A DNA stretch of 64,000 nucleotides from Opitutaceae bacterium. Lineage in GTDB: Bacteria > Verrucomicrobiota > Verrucomicrobiia > Opitutales > Opitutaceae. The notes below the pieces were generated by a model that saw only the letters and a list, made by a program, of their open reading frames with translations, was not told the DNA's origin and did no database searches. The first letter of the stretch is position 1; every line of letters begins with the position of its first letter. The DNA lies in NCBI GenBank assembly GCA_016794785.1, contig JAEUHC010000019.1, positions 620,001-684,000 on the forward strand, written 5' to 3'. The translations under genes were made by a program, and so were the position numbers. Positions 53,784 through 61,519 of the stretch are shown here, in pieces.

Positions 53784-56700
53784 TTAGAATGAGCCCTTGA
53801 TGCCGACCGTCCAGAGCGAGCCGAATTCGATGCGCGTGGCGAACTGCGCCGCGGCCGGGGTGGTGGGGCCGTGGGCCTCGGTGTCGTCGGTCGGGTCGTT
53901 GACGTTTCGCAGGTTGGCGAAGAGCGCGAAGCGGCGCGTGAGCGAGTATTCGCCGGTGAGATCGATGTAGCTCTTCTTGCTGCCCCAGGTGTAGGTGCCG
54001 GGCTCGATGCCGCGGCCGGTGACGGCGCCGCGCCGCTGGCGGCCGACGTAGTTCCAGTTCATGCGGACGTTGTATTTTTCCCGCGAGAGGCTGATGCCCC
54101 AGCTGCCGGTGCGCGGGATGTAGCCGTTGAAGTTGGTGGCGGCGTCGCCGATCACGCGCTGGGCGCTGCCGTTGGCGAAGACCTGCACACCGCGCGCCCA
54201 GCGAGGGAGAAACGTGAGCGCCTGGCGGTAGTTGACGTCGATGCCGGTCATGCGGACGGAGGTCTGGAGGTTGTGCTGCGTCGCGACCGTGTAGGGTTCG
54301 TAGAGGGCTTGGTCCAATCCGTAGAGCGCGAGAAATTCGGGCGTGGCGGCGAAGGTCGTCGCGCCGAAGAAATTGCGGATGTCGCGGCGGAACGCCCCGA
54401 TTGAAATCTGGCCGACGCGCTCGAAATAATACTCAAGCGAGACCTTGGTGGACTTCGCGGTCCAGGGCTTGATGCCGGCGTTGTTGACGCTGATGCGGTT
54501 GGTCAACGCATCCGGCGGCGACTCGAGATTGGGCAGGGTGACCGCGCCGGAGTATTGGGTGAAGGCCGGCCGGCCGACGGACGAATAGGTGGCGGCGCGG
54601 ACGATCAGGTTTTCGCGCAGATTGTAGCCGGCGTTGAGGCTGGGGAACCAGCGGAGGTATTCCTTCTCCACGCGGGTCGCGCGGTCGAGGAGCGTGAGCT
54701 GCGAGATGGCGAGCGCGTTGGCGGGCGTGGCGGGGAAGATGAGGGCCGGCACGCGGCGGTTGGGGTCGGCGGCCGTGGGGCTGGCGACGGTGACGACGCG
54801 GCCCGAGGCATCGCGTTGGAAATTGAGCGTGGAGTCGTTGAGCGGGCCCTGGGCCTTGATGTTGGTCTGCTCGGCGCGAATGCCGCCAGTGAGCTTGAGG
54901 CGGCGTTCGAAGAACTGCGCATCGGCGCGCAGATAGGCGGCGGAGATGATCTCTTTCGAGATGCGGGAGGCGTTCACCTCGGCGCGGTAGCGGGCGTTTT
55001 CGTCGGAGGTGAACCACGACGGATTCGCGCGGTAAGCGTCGAGCACCGACTCGTTGCTGACCCACTGCACGCGCGGCACGCCGTAGAGGCCGGCGCGCTG
55101 GTAGTAGAAGTTGTCGTAGACGAAGGCGGCGCTGTCGTCGTTGCCGATTGGCGTGGTCGAGGCGCGGCCGTCGGGCCCGACGAAGTTGACCGCGAGGTTT
55201 TCAGTGCGGTTGTCGTTGCGCGAAGAGCGGACATCGAGGCCGGCTTTCAGCGTGAGGGGGAAGCGCAGATCGAGCTCGCGGCGCACGTTGGCGAAGGCGG
55301 TGTTCTGGACGTTGCGCGAGAGCTGCGGGTTGGCGGACGCGGTGCTGAGCGCATAGGTGGCGATATTGTAGGGATCGACGGGAGCGCCCGTCGCGCCGTC
55401 GGTCACGGTGATGGTGTTCGGCCGCAGGTAGAAGCTGTCGGCGAACGAGACGGTGACGCCCGTGCGACGCGCGAGTGTGGCGCCGAAGCGACCCTTGTCC
55501 AAGCTGCGGAATTCGTTTTGCGCGTGGGAGGAGCCGAGGCCGGCCTCCATCTTCCAGACTGGACCGTCGTGGCGCCAGGAGAGGGAGGGCATCCAAGTCT
55601 GCGAATAACGGTGATTGCCGCCGTTGTTGATGCGCACCTCGCCGGCGCCGGTGTTGCCGCGGGTGAACTCGGGCGAGAAATTTCCGACTGACGTGGCGCC
55701 GACGGAGAAGGTGAGGTTGCGCTGGTTGAAGTCGGTGTGGAAGGTCCCGTATTGAAAAGAGAATGAGAACCGATCGGTCGGGCTGAGCTTGTAGTCCACG
55801 GTGGTGGCGAAGGAGGTGCGGTCGGCGATCTTCGATTCGACGCGCACGAGGAAATCGCTGCGGTAGGGGCGGTCGGGCGTGGTGTCGGGGAATGACGTGC
55901 CGTTGGTCACTGCACCGGCGCCGCGCCAGGTGTTGGCCAGCCGCGGGCCCTCGACGTATTGGGTGGAGCCGCCGGCGGAGACGGTGAAGCCAAAGCGTTT
56001 GTTGACCGGCACAATCCAGGAAAACTCGAAGCCCGGGCGGACCTTCCAAGTCGGCGTGTCGCGGCTGCTCGGACCCTCGGTGCGGCCCTCGATGGTGCTG
56101 TCGCGGGCGGCCAGGTAGATACTGCCGTTGAAAACGGGCCGCGAGCGCTCGAAGGCGGAGCGCGGCACGAAGTTGACCGAGCCGGCGAGGGCGGAGCCGG
56201 GCGTCTCGGGGGTCGGCGAATAAACGGCCTCGATGCGCGCGAGCGTGTTGATCGAGATGGCGTTGAGCTCGACGTTGCGGCCCGCACCGGAGACCTCGGA
56301 GGTCGCGAGGCTGAAGCCACCGATGGTGACCGGGACGTTGGACGACGACACGCCGTTCATCGAAATCTCGCGCGGATCGCCGCCGCGGTAGTCCATCGTG
56401 ATCCCGGGGAGCATTTTCAGGAACTCGCCGACGTTGCCATCGGGCACGACGCCGAACTCATCGGCGGCGACGACGTTGACGATGTTGGGCGCGAAGCGCT
56501 GCTCGTTGATGGCGATGGCCGCGCCGTCCATCTCGCGCGAGGCGGAGGTGACGAAGGATTCGAGCTTCACGACTTCGCCCGCGCGGCCACGGCGGGCGGC
56601 ACTCGCGAGCTCGAAATCACGTTCCAGCGCCTGCCCCGGAGAGAGCGTGAGCGGCTGCCGCAAGGGATCGAGACCGGTGTAGAAAATCTCGACGATGACC

Positions 56701-56918
56701 TCGCCCGCGGGCACGGACGAAAGGCGGAAGGAGCCCGTCTCGTCGGTGAGGGTCGAAAGGCCGGTGCCGCGGACGGACACGCGGGCGTTGTTCACAAACT
56801 GGCCGGTGTCGGTGTTCTGCACGCGGCCGGTGATGGAACCGGTGGCCGCAGCAGCGGCGGCTGAGGCTTGGCCGACGGCCAGCGAGACCAGAGTGAAAAG
56901 CAGGGCTAGGGTTTTCAT
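53784..56918 (-). CDS. TonB-dependent receptor, tandem copy 2
   Basis: 1044 residues, ATG 56918. Signal peptide ALLFTLVSLAVGQASAAA, CarboxypepD-regulatory-like domain (GSITGRVQNTDTGQFVNN; its wording differs most from the other two), EVVKLESFVTSAS in the TonB-box position, plug (AIAINEQRFAPNIVNVVAAD, GEFLKMLPGITMDYRGGDPR) and barrel ending FGSLWTVGIKGSF. Start 62 bases after copy 1's stop. Substrate is probably an oligosaccharide, by its place among sulfatases. Confidence 0.95.
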   Translation of the reverse strand: MKTLALLFTLVSLAVGQASAAAAAATGSITGRVQNTDTGQFVNNARVSVRGTGLSTLTDETGSFRLSSVPAGEVIVEIFYTGLDPLRQPLTLSPGQALERDFELASAARRGRAGEVVKLESFVTSASREMDGAAIAINEQRFAPNIVNVVAADEFGVVPDGNVGEFLKMLPGITMDYRGGDPREISMNGVSSSNVPVTIGGFSLATSEVSGAGRNVELNAISINTLARIEAVYSPTPETPGSALAGSVNFVPRSAFERSRPVFNGSIYLAARDSTIEGRTEGPSSRDTPTWKVRPGFEFSWIVPVNKRFGFTVSAGGSTQYVEGPRLANTWRGAGAVTNGTSFPDTTPDRPYRSDFLVRVESKIADRTSFATTVDYKLSPTDRFSFSFQYGTFHTDFNQRNLTFSVGATSVGNFSPEFTRGNTGAGEVRINNGGNHRYSQTWMPSLSWRHDGPVWKMEAGLGSSHAQNEFRSLDKGRFGATLARRTGVTVSFADSFYLRPNTITVTDGATGAPVDPYNIATYALSTASANPQLSRNVQNTAFANVRRELDLRFPLTLKAGLDVRSSRNDNRTENLAVNFVGPDGRASTTPIGNDDSAAFVYDNFYYQRAGLYGVPRVQWVSNESVLDAYRANPSWFTSDENARYRAEVNASRISKEIISAAYLRADAQFFERRLKLTGGIRAEQTNIKAQGPLNDSTLNFQRDASGRVVTVASPTAADPNRRVPALIFPATPANALAISQLTLLDRATRVEKEYLRWFPSLNAGYNLRENLIVRAATYSSVGRPAFTQYSGAVTLPNLESPPDALTNRISVNNAGIKPWTAKSTKVSLEYYFERVGQISIGAFRRDIRNFFGATTFAATPEFLALYGLDQALYEPYTVATQHNLQTSVRMTGIDVNYRQALTFLPRWARGVQVFANGSAQRVIGDAATNFNGYIPRTGSWGISLSREKYNVRMNWNYVGRQRRGAVTGRGIEPGTYTWGSKKSYIDLTGEYSLTRRFALFANLRNVNDPTDDTEAHGPTTPAAAQFATRIEFGSLWTVGIKGSF

Positions 56919-56980
56919 GGTGAAGGGGACTGACTATTACGGGGTGGGGAAGGGGATGGCGCCGCGGGAAGCGGGATTGA

Positions 56981-59900
56981 TTAGAACGTGCCTTTGAGGC
57001 CGAAAGTCCAGAGCGAGCCGAAGTCGAGTCGGGAGCGGAATTGTGCGTGCGCGGGAGTGCTCGGGCCGTGAATTTCCGTGTCTTCGGTGGCGTCGCCGAT
57101 GTTGCGCAGGTTGGTGAAGAGCGCAATGCGCCGGGTGAGCGAGTATTCGGCGGAGACGTCGATGTAGAGGCGTTTGGAGCCCCAGTTGTAGGTGCCCGGT
57201 TCGATGCTCGCGCCGGTGGCGACGATGCCGCGGCGTTGGCGGCCGCGGTAGTTCCAATTGATGCGGACGTTGTAGCCCGGACGGGTGAGGCTCACGCCCC
57301 AACTGCCGCTGCGCGGGATGTAGCCGGCGAAATTCGCGGTCGCGGTGGTGTCGCCGGTCACGCGTTGCGCGCTGGCGTTGGCAAAAACCTGCACGCCCCG
57401 CGCCCATGAGGGGAGCATGGTCAGAGCCTGCTTGTAGCTGAAGTCCACGCCCGTCAGGCGGACTTTGCCGGGGAGATTCTCCTGCGTCGTGACATCGAAT
57501 TTGTCGTAGAGCGCGGGATCGAGGCCGTAGAGCGCGAGGAACTCGGGCGTGGCGTTGAAAACCGTGCCGCCGAAGAAGTCCTTGATGTCGCGGCGAAACG
57601 CGCCGACGGAGATCTGGCCGACACCGGCGAAGTAATACTCGAGCCGCGCATTGGTCGTCTCCGAACTCCAGGCCTTGATCCCGGCATTGTTGACGACGAT
57701 GCGATTGGCGGGATTCGTCGCGTCACTGTCCGGGTCAGGCAGCGTGACGCCGCCGGCGTATTGATTGAGATTGGGCCGGCCGACGGAGGAGTAGCGCGCG
57801 GCGCGGACGATGAAGTTTTCCCGGACGTTGAAGGAGGCGTTGAGGCTGGGGAAGAGCCGGAGATACTCTTTGTCGACGTTGGTCCGGCGATCCAGGTAGG
57901 TGAGCTGGGAAACAGCGAGGGCATTGGTGGTGGGGAAAATGAGAGCGGGCACGCGCCGGTTGGGATCGGCGGGCGTCGGACTGGCGACGGTGACGACGCG
58001 GCCGCTCGCGTCGCGCTGGTAGTTGAGCGTGGGATCGGTGAACGGACCCTCGGCCTCGATGTTCGTCTGTTCGGCGCGCAGGCCGCCGACGAGCTTGAGC
58101 CGGCGCTCGAACAGCGCGACATCGGCCCGCAGGAACGCGGAGGAGACGGCCTCCTCCGTGTGCTTGGAGCCGTTGACGGAGGCGCGGTAGCTGGTGTTTT
58201 CGTTGTAGGTGAGATGAGTGGGGTTGGCGCGATAGTGGTCGAGGAGCTTGCTGGTGCCGACCCATTGGATCTGAGGAAACCCGTAGCCATGCGCGCGCCC
58301 GGACAATTCGGGCGCCCAGAACGGAGCCGCGGCATCGTCTCCGCCGGTCGGTGTCGTGCTGGCGCGGCCGTCGGCGCCGACAAACGTGTAGGTGCGACTG
58401 TCGAGGGTGCGGAGGTCGCGCACGCCCTGGCGGTAGTCGAGGCCACCCTTGAGCGTGACGGGCACGCGCCACACGAAGTCCCGGCGCACGTTGGCGAAGG
58501 CGGTGCGCTGCTGGTCGTTGTTCTCGGGTTGGCCGCTGGCGGCGCCGGTCACCGCGTAGTTGGAGAGGTTGTAGGGATCGAGCGGTGCGCCGGTCGTGCC
58601 ATCGGTCACCGTGATGCGATTGGGGCGCAGGTAGAAAATATCGTCGAAGGCCACCGTCACGCCGTTGCGCTGGGCGCTCGTGCTCTGGAAGTAGCCCCGC
58701 GCGAGATCGGCGCCGTTGTAGCGGGCGCGGGAGTAACCGACGCCGCCCTCGGCCTTCCACACCGGCCCGTCGTGCCGCCAGCGCAAGGTGGGCATGTAGG
58801 TCTCGTTCTTCCGATAGCCGCCGGCATTGCTCATGACGAGACTGCCCACATTGGCCGTGCCGCGCGTCGAGAAGGGCGTGAAATTCCCGGGCAGCACACC
58901 GCCCGTGTTGAACGTGAGGGTTTGGCTGAGATAGTCCTCCTCGAAGCGCGAGGCCTGGAGCGAAAGCGAAAGCGTGTCGGCGCGCGTGAGCTTGAAGTCG
59001 AGCGTGGCGGCGAGGGAGTGGCGGGTGGTTTCCTTGAGACCGCCGCGCACGGCGAAGGTGGAAAGGTAAGGCCGGTCAGGCGTGGTGGCCGCAAACGCGC
59101 CGCCCGTGGCCGTGCCGGCCCCGCGCCACGTGTTGGTGACCTGATCCTGGCCGGCAAACTGGCTGGTGCGGCCGCCGGACAGGGTGAAGCCGAAGCGCTT
59201 GTTCACCGGCACCACCCACGAAAAGTCGAAGCCCGGGGAGACCTTGCTGCGCTTGTCCTCGCGCGGGCTGGGCGTCCGGTGGAGCTCCTTGCGATGGTCG
59301 CGCATCATCACGTAGGCGCTGCCGTTGAACACCGGCCGCGAGCGCTCGAATGCGCTTCGGGGCACCATGTTCACCGAGCCGGCGAGTGCCGCGCCAGAGG
59401 TGTCTGCCGTCGGTGAGAAGGAGACCTCGACGCGCGAGATGCCGTTGATGGAGACCATGTCCACGGCGGAGGCGCGGGAGATGCCGCTGATGGCGGTGGC
59501 GAGGCTGAAGCCGTCGAGCGTCACAGGCACGTTGTCGGCCGGCGCGCCGTTGATGGAAATCTCGCGGGCGTTGCCGCCGGCGTAGTCCATCGTGACGCCG
59601 GGCAGGAATTTCAGGAATTCGCCCACGTGCCCCTCGGCCACGGTGCCAAATTCGTCGGTCGCCACGACGGTCTTGAGATTGGAGGCGAAGCGCTGCTCGT
59701 TGATTGCGATGGCGGAGGCCTCCATCTCCTTCGAGGTGGCGACGATGAACTGGTCCAACTTGACGACGGCGCCGCGTGCGCCGCCCGGCCCGGCCGCGGC
59801 CAGGGTCACGTCATGCTGTGCGGTCTGCGCGGCAATCACGTGGACGGGGGCAGTGTGCGGCGCCATGCCGGTGTAGAAAAATTTCACCTGCGCGGTGCCG

Positions 59901-60127
59901 GCCGGCACGCCGTCGAGGCGGTATTCGCCGCCGGCATCAGTGAAGGTTTCGAGCGAGGTGCCTTCGACGGTGACGCGGACGCGTTCCAAAAAGCCGTCAC
60001 CCGCTGCATTCATGACGCGGCCGGCGATCGCGCCGGTCGCGGGTGAGGGGTTGGTTTGCGCAGAACTCAGGGCGAAGACCGAGAGGAATAGGGCGGCTCG
60101 AAGAACGACGGAAACGAGGGGTTTCAT
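56981..60127 (-). CDS. TonB-dependent receptor, tandem copy 1
   Basis: 1048 residues from ATG 60127 (MKPLVSVVLR). Signal peptide AALFLSVFALSSAQ, CarboxypepD-regulatory-like domain (GAIAGRVMNAAGDGFLERV), AVVKLDQFIVATSKE, plug (AIAINEQRFASNLKTVVATD, GEFLKFLPGVTMDYAGGNAR) and barrel ending FGSLWTFGLKGTF. Its regulatory domain is closest to copy 3, its plug to copy 2. Upstream bases 60187-60300 hold inverted repeats that may control the receptor set. Confidence 0.95.
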   Translation of the reverse strand: MKPLVSVVLRAALFLSVFALSSAQTNPSPATGAIAGRVMNAAGDGFLERVRVTVEGTSLETFTDAGGEYRLDGVPAGTAQVKFFYTGMAPHTAPVHVIAAQTAQHDVTLAAAGPGGARGAVVKLDQFIVATSKEMEASAIAINEQRFASNLKTVVATDEFGTVAEGHVGEFLKFLPGVTMDYAGGNAREISINGAPADNVPVTLDGFSLATAISGISRASAVDMVSINGISRVEVSFSPTADTSGAALAGSVNMVPRSAFERSRPVFNGSAYVMMRDHRKELHRTPSPREDKRSKVSPGFDFSWVVPVNKRFGFTLSGGRTSQFAGQDQVTNTWRGAGTATGGAFAATTPDRPYLSTFAVRGGLKETTRHSLAATLDFKLTRADTLSLSLQASRFEEDYLSQTLTFNTGGVLPGNFTPFSTRGTANVGSLVMSNAGGYRKNETYMPTLRWRHDGPVWKAEGGVGYSRARYNGADLARGYFQSTSAQRNGVTVAFDDIFYLRPNRITVTDGTTGAPLDPYNLSNYAVTGAASGQPENNDQQRTAFANVRRDFVWRVPVTLKGGLDYRQGVRDLRTLDSRTYTFVGADGRASTTPTGGDDAAAPFWAPELSGRAHGYGFPQIQWVGTSKLLDHYRANPTHLTYNENTSYRASVNGSKHTEEAVSSAFLRADVALFERRLKLVGGLRAEQTNIEAEGPFTDPTLNYQRDASGRVVTVASPTPADPNRRVPALIFPTTNALAVSQLTYLDRRTNVDKEYLRLFPSLNASFNVRENFIVRAARYSSVGRPNLNQYAGGVTLPDPDSDATNPANRIVVNNAGIKAWSSETTNARLEYYFAGVGQISVGAFRRDIKDFFGGTVFNATPEFLALYGLDPALYDKFDVTTQENLPGKVRLTGVDFSYKQALTMLPSWARGVQVFANASAQRVTGDTTATANFAGYIPRSGSWGVSLTRPGYNVRINWNYRGRQRRGIVATGASIEPGTYNWGSKRLYIDVSAEYSLTRRIALFTNLRNIGDATEDTEIHGPSTPAHAQFRSRLDFGSLWTFGLKGTF

Positions 60128-60186
60128 GAGGTTGGAACGGACAAACGCGGGTGGTGCTAGGGGTGGAGGAAACGTGTGAACACTCG

Positions 60187-60300
60187 GGGTAAACCAGATG
60201 CTCACGGCCGCCGTCCTGACGACGGCTGATGATGGCATGATCTGACAGCTGGGAGTTTACCCGAGAGAGCGAGGGGGCGCCTACCCTGTGTTTACAGGGT
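60187..60300. promoter_or_regulatory. Inverted repeats upstream of the receptor cluster
   Basis: GGGTAAAC (60187-60194) and GTTTACCC (60255-60262) are perfect 8-base arms 60 bases apart; a hairpin ACCCTGT (60283-60289), GTTT, ACAGGGT (60294-60300) lies beyond and carries another GTTTAC. They are in the 226-base gap before the three receptor genes. Candidate regulator sites; no T-run marks a terminator. Confidence 0.5.
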
Positions 60301-60353
60301 GCTTGGACGGCAGGCAGTGCGGGGGTTGGGTGCGGTGATCGGCGTAGCTTGAA

Positions 60354-61505
60354 TCAGCGCCAGTCGATCCGGGCGCGTTGGGTGGTGAGATCGACGGACA
60401 CGGAGGCGTGGGCGAACTCGCGGGTGGCGGTGAGGCCATCCCATTGGGCGGCGGCTTTGGGTGGGCCGAGCGGGCGCTCGAGTTCCGGATAGGATTCGAG
60501 CATGCCGTGGCGATCCGTGTAGCCCCACGAGTAGCAAAAATGGGAGCCGGGTTCCGCCGCGACGAGGAAGCAGGCGAGCGGAAAGGTGATGCGCTCGCGG
60601 GCGAGTTTCAGCAACTCGGCGTAGGGTCGCTGCATCATTTCCCGCTCCGTGAAGTTGAAGCCCGGCCAGCCTTTGATGACGACGAACTTTCCTTTGGACG
60701 CGGCGAGCGCGAGGGAATCGAGGTCGGCCTTGATGGCGGCGGGTGAGTCGGTCTTGAAGGCGCCGAAGTGCTCGATCATCACGCCGTCGATCCCCTCCCA
60801 GTCGAGGATCTCGCGAAAATCCGTCGTGCGGATGCCGTTGACGAGGACGACCCGGTCGGGGCCGAGCTTGCGCTTGGTGAGCGCCATCATCTCGCGCAGA
60901 CCAGCGCCGATGGCACGGGCTTTTTCCTCGCCGACCAGTTTCGCGAGGGCGGGCGTCAGCGCCTGCGGCAGCGCGTCGACAAACACGCCGCCGAGCGGGG
61001 CGGAGCGGTTCGCTTTTGCGACGACTTCGGACCACCACTCGCGGAACTCCGCGTTGGAGGGATCGGGGCGCGGCGTGCCGGACGGGTGCGTGACGACTTC
61101 GCCGGCGGCGGTGCGCAGCGTCCACTCGGGGCGATAGGTTCTGAACGCGTCGTAGCCGGGCCAATTGATGAAGGCGTTGAGGTAGAAGAGAACCTTGGCG
61201 GCGGGATTGCGCTGCACGATTCGCCGCGCGGAATCGGCGATGCCGGCCTCAGTGCTGCCATGGGGGTTTACGCCGTGGCTTTTCTCCAGCGCGATCAGGT
61301 TGCTGTGCCGCGCGACGAAATCGATCTCGGCGTCGGTCATGTCGCCGGTGCGCTTGCCGAAGTGCAGGTTGAGCGGCACGCGGTCCCAGTTGAAGCCGGT
61401 GAGGCGGACGGCTGGCGTCAGCGATTGCGACGCCTCGGCCGTCCAACCCGGCGAGCAGGCGATTGCGCTCAGGACGAGAGCGAGGGCGGAGGGGCGGATT
61501 CTCAT
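60354..61505 (-). CDS. Putative glycoside hydrolase (TIM-barrel), exported
   Basis: 383 residues from ATG 61505 (MRIRPSALAL), with signal peptide LALVLSAIACSPGWTAEA. TIM-barrel-like blocks follow: VRLTGFNWDRVPLNLHFGKR, KVLFYLNAFINWPGYDAF, PLGGVFVDALPQAL with acidic residue D, DGVMIEHFGAF with an acidic Glu, and CFLVAAEPGSHFCYSWGY. The pattern is of glycoside-hydrolase-like families of unknown specificity (GHL/DUF type). The start is 14 bases after the stop of the upstream TonB-dependent receptor, so the two are probably co-transcribed. Confidence 0.75.
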   Translation of the reverse strand: MRIRPSALALVLSAIACSPGWTAEASQSLTPAVRLTGFNWDRVPLNLHFGKRTGDMTDAEIDFVARHSNLIALEKSHGVNPHGSTEAGIADSARRIVQRNPAAKVLFYLNAFINWPGYDAFRTYRPEWTLRTAAGEVVTHPSGTPRPDPSNAEFREWWSEVVAKANRSAPLGGVFVDALPQALTPALAKLVGEEKARAIGAGLREMMALTKRKLGPDRVVLVNGIRTTDFREILDWEGIDGVMIEHFGAFKTDSPAAIKADLDSLALAASKGKFVVIKGWPGFNFTEREMMQRPYAELLKLARERITFPLACFLVAAEPGSHFCYSWGYTDRHGMLESYPELERPLGPPKAAAQWDGLTATREFAHASVSVDLTTQRARIDWR

Positions 61506-61519
61506 GGTGGTAATCCCGC

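Noticed and set aside
60283..60300. Hairpin ACCCTGT-GTTT-ACAGGGT as an intrinsic terminator.
   Set aside because: No T-run follows on either strand, so it is kept only as a possible regulatory site.
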